A DNA stretch of 27,474 nt from a virus, in the IMG/VR virus record IMGVR_UViG_3300025759_000549, positions 1 through 27,474 of that record; one strand, 5' to 3'. Below are positions 1-9,400 of this stretch, in pieces. The notes beneath the pieces were generated by a model. The model made no database searches. It had not been told where the DNA came from and saw nothing but the letters and a program-made list of their open reading frames with translations. The position numbers and the translations under genes were made by a program. Numbering within the stretch: the stretch's first letter is position 1; the number at the start of each line of letters is the position of its first letter.

Positions 1-1
1 T

Positions 2-1009
2 AACGCTTGGAGTCTTACAGGTCTATCTGGAGATGGTTCTGTAAATGGTGACGCTTGGAGAATAGAAGGTTCTGGTCAGATATGGAGTCAGACAGTTGCA
101 GATAGCGAAAACGATTTAACTATAATCTGTGCTATGAAGTATGTATCTAATCCAGATAACGATGAAGTTTTAATGACTCTTGATAATGGTTCTTACAGAG
201 TAGAAGTAAAAGCAAATGGTTCAAATAATAAAGTAAAGTTAGTTGGTGCTACTACTGCTACTTCTTCTGATTTAGATTTAAGTATGGCAGAAGATGATGC
301 AGTTCCAAGTCTTTTGCGACTTACTCTTGCGAATGACGGAACGGCAAGATTGTATATGCGAGAAATTATAGAAGATGACGATGCACAACAACATTATCTT
401 GAAGTTACGGCAACATCTTCTGTATCACAGACTGCGTCTTTTGGTAATACAACAGGAACAGTTGATTGGTATGTAGCATATTATACTCCATATGGTGCTT
501 ATTCCCCAGACGAAATGGATATGTCCGATTGGACTACTAACTCTCTTATTCGCACAGGTCTGAATATTGTTAATGTTCTTAAAGCAAGCAATAGATTCTT
601 AATCAAGACTCATGTCACAGAATCAAGTATTTTGTATGGTTACGACTTATCTTCGCAAGCCATGATAAATAGATTCAGACCTCCCACAATCCATGTCCTT
701 ACACAGAAATTAGAATCCCCAGAGTTTTTAGTTCTGGGAGGTCGTAGGACAGACCAGAGATATAATGTAATTATCTATGTTACAACTCGTGGAACAGATT
801 ACAAAAACGCATACCGTCTTGGTCTATCAATTATGGGAGAAGTTTTTGATGAATTGTATACTAAAACAGGACTTGAAGATGGAATTGATTCTCTAATATC
901 TTATGATGCAGTCCTTGATAGTAAGATAGATGATGATGAAGTTGTTTGTGTTCATACTCTAACACTAACTTATATGAAAAAGATTCGGATGTTCCAAAGA
1001 GAAGTATAA
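2..1009 (+). CDS. 5'-truncated structural protein: ConA/LamG-like domain plus tail-completion-like C-terminus
   Basis: The reading frame is open from base 2 with no stop, so the gene runs off the left edge and the ATG at 134 is internal. The visible N-terminal ~190 residues are a beta-rich, Asn/Ser/Thr-rich segment with the look of a concanavalin/LamG-type jelly roll, including a late WYVAYYTPYGAYSPDE strand pair typical of such domains in phage structural proteins. The last ~110 residues (from about PPTIHVLTQKLE to LTYMKKIRMFQREV) alternate strands and helices and resemble tail-terminator or head-tail completion proteins. Its place directly before the tube protein is where siphoviruses keep the tail terminator. 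The fold assignments are by eye. It could instead be another neck or minor tail protein. No promoter or start is visible in the window. Confidence 0.55.
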   Translation, partial: NAWSLTGLSGDGSVNGDAWRIEGSGQIWSQTVADSENDLTIICAMKYVSNPDNDEVLMTLDNGSYRVEVKANGSNNKVKLVGATTATSSDLDLSMAEDDAVPSLLRLTLANDGTARLYMREIIEDDDAQQHYLEVTATSSVSQTASFGNTTGTVDWYVAYYTPYGAYSPDEMDMSDWTTNSLIRTGLNIVNVLKASNRFLIKTHVTESSILYGYDLSSQAMINRFRPPTIHVLTQKLESPEFLVLGGRRTDQRYNVIIYVTTRGTDYKNAYRLGLSIMGEVFDELYTKTGLEDGIDSLISYDAVLDSKIDDDEVVCVHTLTLTYMKKIRMFQREV

Positions 1010-1014
1010 GAAGT

Positions 1015-1025
1015 CTTTATTAGAC
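1015..1025 (+). promoter_or_regulatory. Putative archaeal promoter (TATA-like box) of the tube protein gene
   Basis: TTTATTAG (1016-1023) runs into GAC and ends 22 nt before the ATG at 1046. The same box-GAC arrangement and spacing occurs before several replication genes on the other strand. The distance fits a TATA box with a leaderless or nearly leaderless transcript. A 5-bp inverted repeat, AGACA/TGTCT (1022-1026 and 1036-1040), lies between box and start. Confidence 0.5.
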
Positions 1026-1045
1026 AAACATACAGTGTCTGATAT

Positions 1046-2098
1046 ATGGCATTAAGTAATGTTCATAGGTATTTAGCCATTGGTAAAGAAACCACATATG
1101 CTACTGCGGTTCCTACAGACGCAGTAGGCGAAGTTGAATCAGAAACCTTTGGTCAGACTTTTGATGTAAACAAAAGAAGCGACATGAATTATTGGAATAG
1201 TAGACAAGCAGTTATGGGCAAAATCTCCTCCTCTGGAGGTTGGTCACAAGTCCTTCAACCTTGCCACTTCACAATGATGTGTATTCACGGTCTATTTGGA
1301 GACAACCCTACTGTCTTTGAATCAGCAGGGCCAACAACAGGTATAATCGCAGAACCAGCAATTACAAGTGTTACTGAATTACCTTCTTACACATTCCGCA
1401 TTGGTCGTGACGATGGAGAGGCACTATTTCCGGGTCAAGTTATGGAATCAATGTCAGTATCTGCTTCTGTCGGAGAATACGCTATGATTTCATTTGCTAC
1501 TATTGGTTCAACCCAGACCGCAGAGGCTGGTAGTTTAGGAACCGATGTTCCAACTTATACAGGAGATGCTTTGCATTTCGCAAAGACTTATGTAAACTTT
1601 GAAGAAGCAGCAACATCATCTGCATTTTCTTCAATGGTTCAGAGTATTGATTTTGAAATTAAAAATAACCACGATATAGACAATACTTACGCTCTTGGTT
1701 CAAACAGTGTAGCAAGAAAGCCACCTGTGACTACTCGTGAAGTAAGCGGTTCGATTACTTTCCACAAAATGACAGAAAGTGGAGACACAGGTCTTGACGA
1801 TGCTATAACTTACGCTGAAATGATGGGTGCTACATCTGCTAATGGTGCGGCAGAAGTCTATCCGGGCAGTAGCACACCTGCGCTATCTGTTTTGTTTGAA
1901 GACAGTGCTACAAACTTTATTAGATTTGATTTCTTTAATTTACATTATGAAATGCCAGAAACATCAGTAAGCGGTAGAGATTCACAGACAATGACTGTAA
2001 AGTTCCATGCTCTGTATGATTTAACTGCTACTTCCACCGTAAAAGTTGCTTTTGAAAGCACAGACTCTGCTTTATCTACACTTGACTTGGATGCGTGA
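1046..2098 (+). CDS. Major tail tube protein
   Basis: This 350-aa protein is probably the subunit that stacks into the tube of a long non-contractile tail. The N-terminus carries AIGKETTYATAVPT, the sort of Gly-Lys-Glu-x-Thr-Tyr-(A)TAV opening common in phage tail tube proteins. It is followed by beta-rich segments throughout, with a central DFEIKNNHDIDNTYALGSN stretch and a REVSGSITFHKM strand typical of the tube beta-sandwich. Its length is in the normal range for this family. It sits between a tail-completion-like gene and the chaperone/tape-measure genes, the standard siphovirus order. It has its own TATA-like box, which fits the high expression a tube protein needs. The family call rests on motif reading and gene order, not alignment. 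Confidence 0.8.
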   Translation: MALSNVHRYLAIGKETTYATAVPTDAVGEVESETFGQTFDVNKRSDMNYWNSRQAVMGKISSSGGWSQVLQPCHFTMMCIHGLFGDNPTVFESAGPTTGIIAEPAITSVTELPSYTFRIGRDDGEALFPGQVMESMSVSASVGEYAMISFATIGSTQTAEAGSLGTDVPTYTGDALHFAKTYVNFEEAATSSAFSSMVQSIDFEIKNNHDIDNTYALGSNSVARKPPVTTREVSGSITFHKMTESGDTGLDDAITYAEMMGATSANGAAEVYPGSSTPALSVLFEDSATNFIRFDFFNLHYEMPETSVSGRDSQTMTVKFHALYDLTATSTVKVAFESTDSALSTLDLDA

Positions 2099-2111
2099 TG
2101 GGGGTAGTTAA

Positions 2112-2300
2112 GTGCCTGTCGCAACCCCAGCAAACATAGCCGTAGAAACGATACACGGCACTCACCTAACATTAGGTGGTTTAATTGAAACATTTCTACA
2201 AAGTCTTACCGCCGGAACAGAAATATTTTCAATATCAGTAGTTAAACAAGCAGTAGGGAATAACTTTACTGCTACTATTGCATATGAAAGCCCACCATGA
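2112..2300 (+). CDS. Small protein of unknown function between tube protein and chaperone genes
   Basis: This 62-aa ORF starts with GTG, preceded by a GGGGGT Shine-Dalgarno-like stretch (2100-2105) 6 nt upstream, and begins 13 nt after the tube protein stop. I do not recognise it. It has no cysteines, no membrane segment and no clear catalytic motif. It is short and mixed alpha/beta, with a hydrophobic middle (LTLGGLIETFLQSL) and a polar end. The position in the tail operon suggests a minor tail or tail-assembly role. It ends just before the inverted-repeat region, so it is probably co-transcribed with the tube gene. Confidence 0.55.
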   Translation: MPVATPANIAVETIHGTHLTLGGLIETFLQSLTAGTEIFSISVVKQAVGNNFTATIAYESPP

Positions 2301-2315
2301 AGTGATATTCCATGA

Positions 2316-2340
2316 TTAGCAACAGTAGTATAATTGCTAA
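2316..2340 (+). repeat. Inverted repeat, 7-bp arms with 11-nt loop
   Basis: TTAGCAA (2316-2322) is the reverse complement of TTGCTAA (2334-2340). It lies in the 78-nt gap between the 62-aa gene and the chaperone gene. It may be a transcript processing or attenuation hairpin that lowers expression downstream of the tube protein. Confidence 0.5.
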
Positions 2341-2345
2341 ATGGA

Positions 2346-2362
2346 ACGAGTCAATGACTCGT
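2346..2362 (+). repeat. 17-bp near-perfect palindrome
   Basis: ACGAGTCA (2346-2353) and TGACTCGT (2355-2362) are reverse complements around one central A. As RNA it could form a 6-bp stem with a 5-nt loop; as DNA it could be a dimeric repressor site. It lies immediately after the preceding inverted repeat and 17 nt before the first possible chaperone start codon. Confidence 0.5.
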
Positions 2363-2378
2363 ATAAAAGTAAAGGAAA

Positions 2379-2738
2379 GTGATAAAAGTGCCTGTATTAA
2401 AGAAAGAGATAGAATTGAATGACGGAAAGAAGATTTGGGTAAGACAAGCCTCCGGTATGGATAAACTTGCTATTGAAAAAATCCAAGCCCAGACCTTTAG
2501 AAAATTTAGACATTTTGGAACAAACCCCGCAGAGTGGACTCCAGAGCAACATGAAGAATTTAATGATGCTCTGTCAGAAGCAGGTGCAGGTATTGATTCG
2601 CAAATTCAAGCATGGGTTCCAAGATGTGTAATTGAAGAAAATTTTGATATTAATACTCTTACTTCCGAAGAAGTTAGAGACATACTAAACTTCGTCAGAG
2701 GAGACGACTTAGAGGGTGCGGTCCCTTTGGATTCTTGA
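2379..2738 (+). CDS. Tail assembly chaperone, short form (gpG-like)
   Basis: This 119-aa protein probably coats the tape measure protein during tail assembly. It opens with KKEIELNDGKKIWVRQASG, a strand pair typical of tail assembly chaperones, followed by helical segments. Gene order is also diagnostic: tube protein, then two overlapping small ORFs, then tape measure. The frame carries CCCTTTG at 2723-2729, which would shift ribosomes into the next ORF. Two GTG starts are possible, at 2379 and 2388. The GGAAAG at 2374-2379 is better spaced for 2388, so the protein may start at MPVLKKE. A 13-codon mini-ORF (2341-2382) ends over the first GTG in a GTGA overlap. The chaperone role is inferred from family features and position. 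Confidence 0.75.
   Translation: MIKVPVLKKEIELNDGKKIWVRQASGMDKLAIEKIQAQTFRKFRHFGTNPAEWTPEQHEEFNDALSEAGAGIDSQIQAWVPRCVIEENFDINTLTSEEVRDILNFVRGDDLEGAVPLDS
2723..2729 (+). promoter_or_regulatory. Programmed -1 ribosomal frameshift site (slippery heptamer CCCTTTG)
   Basis: CCCTTTG reads C-CCT-TTG in the frame of the upstream chaperone ORF, the canonical X-XXY-YYZ pattern. Re-pairing as CCC-TTT moves the ribosome into the -1 frame three codons before the zero-frame stop at 2736-2738. The -1 frame is open from 2678 to the stop at 3011-3013. Purine-rich Shine-Dalgarno-like stretches (GAGGAG at 2698-2703 and AGAGGG at 2711-2716) lie upstream and could stimulate shifting. Downstream only a weak 5-bp ATGTT/AACAT hairpin is visible. 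Confidence 0.75.
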
Positions 2739-3013
2739 CCTCTGTTGCGCCGATGTTATGCTCAACATTTAAAGGGGTCTTACCAAGTGATTTGTTTGAA
2801 AAATACGATTGTAAGGGTGGATGGATAAAATTAGATTATGATTTAGAAATAGCACTCGAAATTAGCAGTAGAATAAAAGAACAATACGATGAAAAAGATA
2901 ATAAGATAGATGCTAAAAAAGCAGTAGCAAGAAGAAATCAAAGGAGAGCAGATTCAGCCACAGTAAAACCAAAAGATATGGGTAATATGTTAAAAGAATG
3001 GGCTGGTGATTAG
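2735..3013 (+). CDS. Tail assembly chaperone frameshift extension (gpT-like domain)
   Basis: This ORF overlaps the end of the upstream chaperone gene in the -1 frame and ends directly against the tape measure ATG. As a free ORF it would need a TTG start with no good ribosome-binding site. I therefore think it is made mainly as the tail of a fusion: 117 residues of the upstream ORF plus 94 from this frame, about 211 aa, with a junction reading VPL-GFL. The sequence has a hydrophobic start, a Trp-containing LFEKYDCKGGWIKLDYD segment, then a charged Lys/Arg-rich helix, as expected for a domain that contacts the tape measure protein. The arrangement matches lambda gpG/gpGT and similar pairs in many siphophages. 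Confidence 0.7.
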   Translation: MTSVAPMLCSTFKGVLPSDLFEKYDCKGGWIKLDYDLEIALEISSRIKEQYDEKDNKIDAKKAVARRNQRRADSATVKPKDMGNMLKEWAGD

Positions 3014-6000
3014 ATGGCAAAAGCAGGTGCAGCACGAGTATTTTTCGATGTAATAGGACAATTACAGTCGGAGAAGTTACTTGGTGATACTCGTGCCGCT
3101 ATGGTAGTCCAAGAAGCGATTGTTCTTGATACAATAAGTAGTATCGCTGACACTTTTTCAGAAAGCACATCTTACATAATTGATGCCGTAAATAGTGTTA
3201 CGGCGGCATTTTTTGAATTTGAAGAACAATTTGTAAGGGTTCGTAAATTCTATAACGCCGGAGAAGGCGAAGTTAGAGCATTCGCAGAAGCAGCACAAGA
3301 AATGGGTCACGCTTTCGCATTTACAGGTGCTGAATCTTTAGCCGCTGCAGCAAGAACGGCGCAGTTAAAGGCAGTATTGGGTTCCCAACTTGCAGTTATT
3401 GAGGCTACAAGACAGGGTCTATTGATGGCTCAAGTCGGTGAAATGGAAACCGAATTAGGTATGAATCGTTTTATTGCTTTAGCACAACAAACTCAATTCC
3501 TTATGGGCGGTCTTACTCAAGCCCAATATGATAACTTAACGGCAGAGCAACAGGCTAATCTTGTAAGAGAAGCATCAATACACGCCCTAAACCAACTTAA
3601 CACAATTGAAAATACTTCTGTTGCTACAATGGAAGATATTACATTCGTTCTTAACCAATTCGCAAGTCAAGCGGATATTGCAGGTGAGTCAATTGGTGAT
3701 ATGGCCGCTATGTCTGCTTTGCTACTTGAAACAGGTGAAGAAGTAAGCAGGGCGGGAACAGGTCTGCGTATGATTTATCAGCGTCTCGGAAATGCAAATA
3801 ACGAAGCAACAAAGGCTATTGCTGAATTAATTCCGGGTCTTGATGCTCAAGGAGTAGCGCAATTAAAATTAACTGATGTAATAGAAAGAATAACTCCAGC
3901 CTATAATGCTATGTCGGCAGAGGAAAAAAGAGCATTAGCAGTAAGTATTGCTGGTTCCCGTCACTATATCAAATTCCTAAAGATAATGGAAAATCAACAT
4001 CGTCTAACACAGATGCAAACTGATGCTTTCAACACACTTTATCCCGCTATTGAAGAGTTTGAAAATAAAACAAAATCTGCCGTTTTCCAAGCAACGCAAA
4101 TGGAAGCAAAGATAAATGACATGAAGGTAGCGATAGGGGAGGATTTAGCAGAAGCATATATGACTTCATATAGAGCGCAAGAGACATTCTTAAAGGGTGC
4201 AAAAACGGTTCTTGAAATTCCCGGTATGGATAAGGTAGCAGGTAATGTAATAGCAGCCTCAAACGCTTATCAACAATTAATTCAACCTCTGGCAGAATTA
4301 GCCCTTAGAGTTGTAGGTATTACAGTTGCATTCAAAGCATACCAAGCATCAAGACCGGATGCAATCAATAAAACAAGAATAGAGGCTATGGAATACAAGA
4401 AATTGTATGACGCAAGAACATTAGAAAATCTTGCGAATGAAAAAGGTATATTGACTACTTTCAGAAGTGCTACTGCTCTTAACAGAGAACAACAATCTGT
4501 TTTATCATCTGCGAATGCTTTAGTTAGAAAAAGACAGGCAGAAAGAGGGGCTTTGGAAGAAAAAATAAGGAATATAAGAGCAAAGAAGGAAGATGCTCTC
4601 CTTGCTTTACAGGAAGCACAGTCGGCTGGAGAAGCAGAAAAAGCATTAAGAAAACTTTCTGGTGCTTTAAGAAGTCAAGGAAATCAACTACAGAAGAATA
4701 TTGCTTTGAGAGGTCAATCTATGACAAATCAAAGAATCGCTAATAACGACCTTATATTTGAAAAACAAATAAGTCAGCAACTTATTGCTACTAAAGCCAC
4801 AAGAGAAGTAATAGACAAAAGAAGCATAACAACAATGTTTCAAAGTCTTGGTCTACAAGAAAAAATAAACCAATCTCTTACTGCACACGCAAATGCTATG
4901 GCAAATGAAGTGGTGTTATCAGAACAATTAGACTCTAAGACACTTAAGAGATTAACTACCAGACAAGCAGATTTATTATCTCTTCAAGAAGAAGCAAGGC
5001 ATCGTCTAATGGTTCTTCAAACAGAAAGGGCAGAGTTATTATCAAAAGGAAAGACAACAGTTGCTATTGATGAAAAAATAGCAAAAACAAGAGAAAATAT
5101 AATGACTTTAAATCAAGAAAGAATAGCAATAACTCAAGTCATTACGGCAGATGAGCAATTAGCAGTAGCACAGAAAAAGGCAGGTGCTTCTACAATGTCC
5201 TTTACGCAGAGCATGAAGGCTTCTCATGCTGCTATGATAGAAGGAAATATGTATTTAAAAACCACACAAAAGACTTTGATGGGATTCTCTTTACTCTTCC
5301 CTATGATTGTAGACGGTAGTAAACAAATGAGTGCTACTATGTATACTATGAGTTTAATGATGTTAAGTCAAGCAATTCCCGCTATTATCAAAATGACTAA
5401 GGGTATAAAGAGTATGGGAATGGCTCTACATATGTCTACGGGTGGTCTTACTGCCATAACAGGCGCACTTGTAACATTAGGTGCTTATCTTGGTTTTGAA
5501 TTATTTGACAGTATTTTTGGTGACAATTTCAATAGCGACCTTGATAATTTAGGAGGTCTCAATGATGAATTAAATAGGACTTCTGCGATTTTAGCAGAAT
5601 TATCTGGTACGGCAGGGCAAGAAGCGGTGTTGACAGGAGTCTTTGATATGTCTTTCAACGACTTAAAGCAAAATGCTGAATTAGCACAACAGACTTTAGA
5701 CGATATTCATACAAGAAGATTACGATTTGAACAGGCTCATGAAGCAGCAGTAAAAAGAGGAGATGTTGCTACTGCTAACGCTTACGAAGACCAAATATCA
5801 AAGTTGTCAGTTGTCGAACAACAAGTGAGTGCTATTACCGAAGCGCAAGATTTTCTTAGTAATGCAGATTTTGATATGGGTCAACAAATGTTAGATAGTT
5901 TGGTTCTTACAGAAAAAGAACTTACAAAAAGAATTGCAGGTATGGAAGTTAAGTATGGAGAAGTATATACAGTAGGTTATGTTACACCAGAAGGGGCCTT

Positions 6001-6472
6001 AAAAGAAGTTGCTTCTTTTGAAGGATATTATGAAGATATTTTCAGCGAGTTTGCTGATGGAAATGAAGCACTTAATGAGGCTCAAAAGGTTTACAATAAA
6101 GAGTTGGCAAGCATTAGAAACGCTTACTTTGCAGACGGAGATGAGTTTACAAAAGAATATTATGAAAGTCTTTTGAAAGTTGAAAAAGATGGTCAAGACG
6201 ATTTAGCAGATTCTCATAAGCAATTTTATGATACTTTAACTCAACAACAGAATGAGTTTGCGAATGCAAGAGAAGAATTATTCTTTGGAGAGAGGTCAAA
6301 CTTCACAGGTGCTATTTACAAACAAATCACACAAGGCGGAGTAGAAAGCCTTTTGCATAAAGTAGAGTTGATACAGACTAACAACTTTAATGGAATGACG
6401 CTACCAGAGATGGTTGAGCAAGTGACACAAGGAGTGACAGCAGAGTTAAGAGCGCAAGGTGTTCCAATATGA
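3014..6472 (+). CDS. Tail tape measure protein
   Basis: This 1152-aa protein would set tail length and is likely ejected with the DNA. Residues ~50-400 resemble the TP901-type tape measure core: a long helical region with TSVATMEDITFVLNQFASQA, AAMSALLLETG and the GTGLRMIYQRL segment typical of that family. Residues ~500-720 are a Lys/Glu/Gln-rich coiled-coil region. Residues ~755-840 are a hydrophobic, Met-rich stretch (for example GFSLLFPMIVDG and GGLTAITGALVTLGAYLGFEL) that could insert in a membrane. By the usual ~0.15 nm per residue, the tail would be about 170 nm. The ATG follows the chaperone stop directly, and its stop overlaps the next start (ATGA). No peptidase domain was recognised. 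Confidence 0.88.
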   Translation: MAKAGAARVFFDVIGQLQSEKLLGDTRAAMVVQEAIVLDTISSIADTFSESTSYIIDAVNSVTAAFFEFEEQFVRVRKFYNAGEGEVRAFAEAAQEMGHAFAFTGAESLAAAARTAQLKAVLGSQLAVIEATRQGLLMAQVGEMETELGMNRFIALAQQTQFLMGGLTQAQYDNLTAEQQANLVREASIHALNQLNTIENTSVATMEDITFVLNQFASQADIAGESIGDMAAMSALLLETGEEVSRAGTGLRMIYQRLGNANNEATKAIAELIPGLDAQGVAQLKLTDVIERITPAYNAMSAEEKRALAVSIAGSRHYIKFLKIMENQHRLTQMQTDAFNTLYPAIEEFENKTKSAVFQATQMEAKINDMKVAIGEDLAEAYMTSYRAQETFLKGAKTVLEIPGMDKVAGNVIAASNAYQQLIQPLAELALRVVGITVAFKAYQASRPDAINKTRIEAMEYKKLYDARTLENLANEKGILTTFRSATALNREQQSVLSSANALVRKRQAERGALEEKIRNIRAKKEDALLALQEAQSAGEAEKALRKLSGALRSQGNQLQKNIALRGQSMTNQRIANNDLIFEKQISQQLIATKATREVIDKRSITTMFQSLGLQEKINQSLTAHANAMANEVVLSEQLDSKTLKRLTTRQADLLSLQEEARHRLMVLQTERAELLSKGKTTVAIDEKIAKTRENIMTLNQERIAITQVITADEQLAVAQKKAGASTMSFTQSMKASHAAMIEGNMYLKTTQKTLMGFSLLFPMIVDGSKQMSATMYTMSLMMLSQAIPAIIKMTKGIKSMGMALHMSTGGLTAITGALVTLGAYLGFELFDSIFGDNFNSDLDNLGGLNDELNRTSAILAELSGTAGQEAVLTGVFDMSFNDLKQNAELAQQTLDDIHTRRLRFEQAHEAAVKRGDVATANAYEDQISKLSVVEQQVSAITEAQDFLSNADFDMGQQMLDSLVLTEKELTKRIAGMEVKYGEVYTVGYVTPEGALKEVASFEGYYEDIFSEFADGNEALNEAQKVYNKELASIRNAYFADGDEFTKEYYESLLKVEKDGQDDLADSHKQFYDTLTQQQNEFANAREELFFGERSNFTGAIYKQITQGGVESLLHKVELIQTNNFNGMTLPEMVEQVTQGVTAELRAQGVPI

Positions 6473-9400
6473 AGCAGGTAAATACATTATACAATTTCTG
6501 GGTAGGTGGCTACTATGATGATTTTTCATCTTCAAGAGCAGTAGCAGATGATTTAAATGATGCTAATGTAAGAACATTAGACCATACTAAAACCCACTTT
6601 GGTTCTGCAATTGGAGAAAACGCAAGACTAAATCCAAAATTTAAATATTCATTCCCAGAAAGAAAAAGAACAGGCATTTACCTATCGGGCGAACCTACTT
6701 ACGATTACACTACTGAATATCAACAATTAGGTGGTAGTGACGATGATAAACTTACTCATAATGGTAGTATATCTCAATGGTTAAAATATGATGAAACAAG
6801 AGATAATACCACAAGAACATTTTCGCAAGCAAAACCTAAAGTGCCTAACTCTGTTTTAGGAAATAGGCAGAGGCTTAAAGGTTCTGCCGGAGATTCATAT
6901 CTTGCTTTTTTTAACGGCCATGATTCTAACGGGAAATACTACTGTCCTCTTGGTGAAATGGATTTTAGTTGGGGTGTTTCACCTATTTCAAACCCAGACA
7001 TCGAAATATCAGCAAATGTTTTAGATAAGTATGCTGGTTCCCCAATATCCTTTTTACAGACAGGTAGGCAGACCTCTGGCTACCCATCCCACGATTCGGC
7101 AGATGGTAATCTAAATACTATTTCTTTCGCAAGTGTTTATGTTGCTGAAAGCCCTAACACAGACTCTACTGATAACAGACCTACCTTTATCAGCCATGAA
7201 ATAAAAAGTCCTTCTAAAAATGTATTTTTTATCAATAATATGTATGTGGCAAAGGGTTCTGGTAATCCTACTCCTACGGTTACATCTGGAACAGAGAGAG
7301 TAATAACTTACGATGGGCCACTTAGATTCAAAGGAATAGGAGAAAGTTTTCATTTGCGAATTGCTGTTCACAAAGTAATAACAGATACTGATTGGGATTA
7401 TACACTTAAAATAGGTTACAAATCTACAACAACATACAATAAATCTAATGATGATTTTGATGATACTACTGCTTTGATGACAGTTCCAATAACATTAGCA
7501 GATTTAGGAGTAGATACTGCATTTACTCGATTTGCTAATGGTTTTCCAGATGAGCAACCGGAAGTAGAGGCGTGGTGCGATATTGAAGTAGTTCCAGACT
7601 TTGTTGCTAATACTTGGAGAGCATATTCAAATGGAAGCACTACATCTTTTGCTAATGGCACTATCAATGTAGCAGTAGATAAGACTACTTCTTACGGGTG
7701 GTCTTTAGATGCTAATTGGAGTTTTAATTCTACCTACTATGCTAATATAGTGACAATGATAGATAGAGCCGCAATAGCAATCCCTCTTACAAACAAGTTT
7801 GATGGAACAATCCCCAACCCCGTAACTTCCTTCAATATGTCAACCGGCGCAAACAAAATTAGCATATTGAAAATAGATGTTTTAGACGATGACAATTCTT
7901 ACACATTAGCCCCTCTAACAACAGGAGTCGCTACAACAGAATGGAAACTATTTATGTTTTTAAACAATGAAGATAGACCTATTTGGCAAGGCACTATTGA
8001 ATCAGTAGACCATAGACAAGACACTAAAGCACAGACACTAAAAACAAGTATAACTGCAAGAGATTCACTTAGCATATTAGATAGAACCTTGCCTATATGG
8101 GAGTTAGGTCAAAATGCTTTCATAAGTCTAAGTAATCACCTTTCTATGGCTTCTCTTGTTGAAAAGAGAATAGATGAAACTACTGCTATTTCCGATTCTT
8201 TATTGATGGGTAGCGGAAATATGGGGGCAAAGGGAACGGAGTTAGGTTTCAGTAGGTATGATACAGATACCTATTCAGTGGGTATGAGTCCAATAGCAAA
8301 CGGAAGATGTTCTTTGTATTCTGGTTCTGCGATTCAGATATATATCAACGAAGACGAAGATGGGCCAAACAATGTTGAAGACGAATGGGAAGGTGACGAT
8401 GTGTTGCACATTATGGGGCATCATCCTAAACAAGTTGATAGAGAGTTTATTTTAAAGTTTGATGATAGAATATATACAGGCACACCATCCCCTATGTTGC
8501 ACATTGACACTTATGGTAATATACAGGATGGAGATACGATTGTTGTCAAAGGCACTACTGTTGACGGAACCTATACAGTAAATCAGATGTATTTGATTAA
8601 AGATAACTCTACCGAAGAAGATACATGGTTTGTTAGAATAAGAACCACAGATACTACCGGCGCAGATACAGACGACCAGATGTTTGAAGCCTCAAATCTA
8701 AAGTCTTTAAACTCTGATTATGAAGGAAAAACATTGATTGAAATCACAACTTCTTCCGCCCATAATCTTTCTTTAGGTGACGAGTTTTGTTTCCCCGTTG
8801 GAATTAGCATAGGTGCAAGCGTATTTCAGCATTTTACCGCAAGACCTCTAAAGGTTATAGCAGTTCCAACATCTACTACTTTACATGTATTAGTAGAAAG
8901 GTGGCCTTATGCAGTCAATAACAATCAGAGTGTGTCTGGTAGTGATGCTATGGCTTATGACTTAAGCGTAATCAACGGCTACGATTCAAAATCATATCCT
9001 AAAACTCCAGCCGTTCTTTACAAACAAAATACAATAAATCTTCAATTACCACAGATAAGGTCGAAATATCGCAATCTACACGCAAGATGGATGAGAGACT
9101 TACCTACATCTATTTGGTTCAAAGCACAGTTTGGTGTTATAGCGGCTAAACCTTATTGGAGACATGGTAAAGGCTCATTCTTAGATAGACCTTTTAACTC
9201 TACTCAAGGTTCGGTGCTAAATAGTCTTTATGGTTGGAATAGTGACGGCACTGTAAGTGTTGACACTCTGCAAAATGATTTGACTACATCAACTACTAAC
9301 TTTGGTGTTACAGACCCCGCTATGTGGTATCATATCAAAGCAAATAGGCTTAGAGAGTTTATTATTGATTTAGTTGATAAAGAGACAGGAGACCATCAGT

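Noticed and set aside
2362-2369. TATAAAAG as a promoter for the chaperone gene
   Set aside because: It is only about 10-18 nt from the possible starts, too close for a TATA box of a leaderless transcript, and it adjoins a palindrome.
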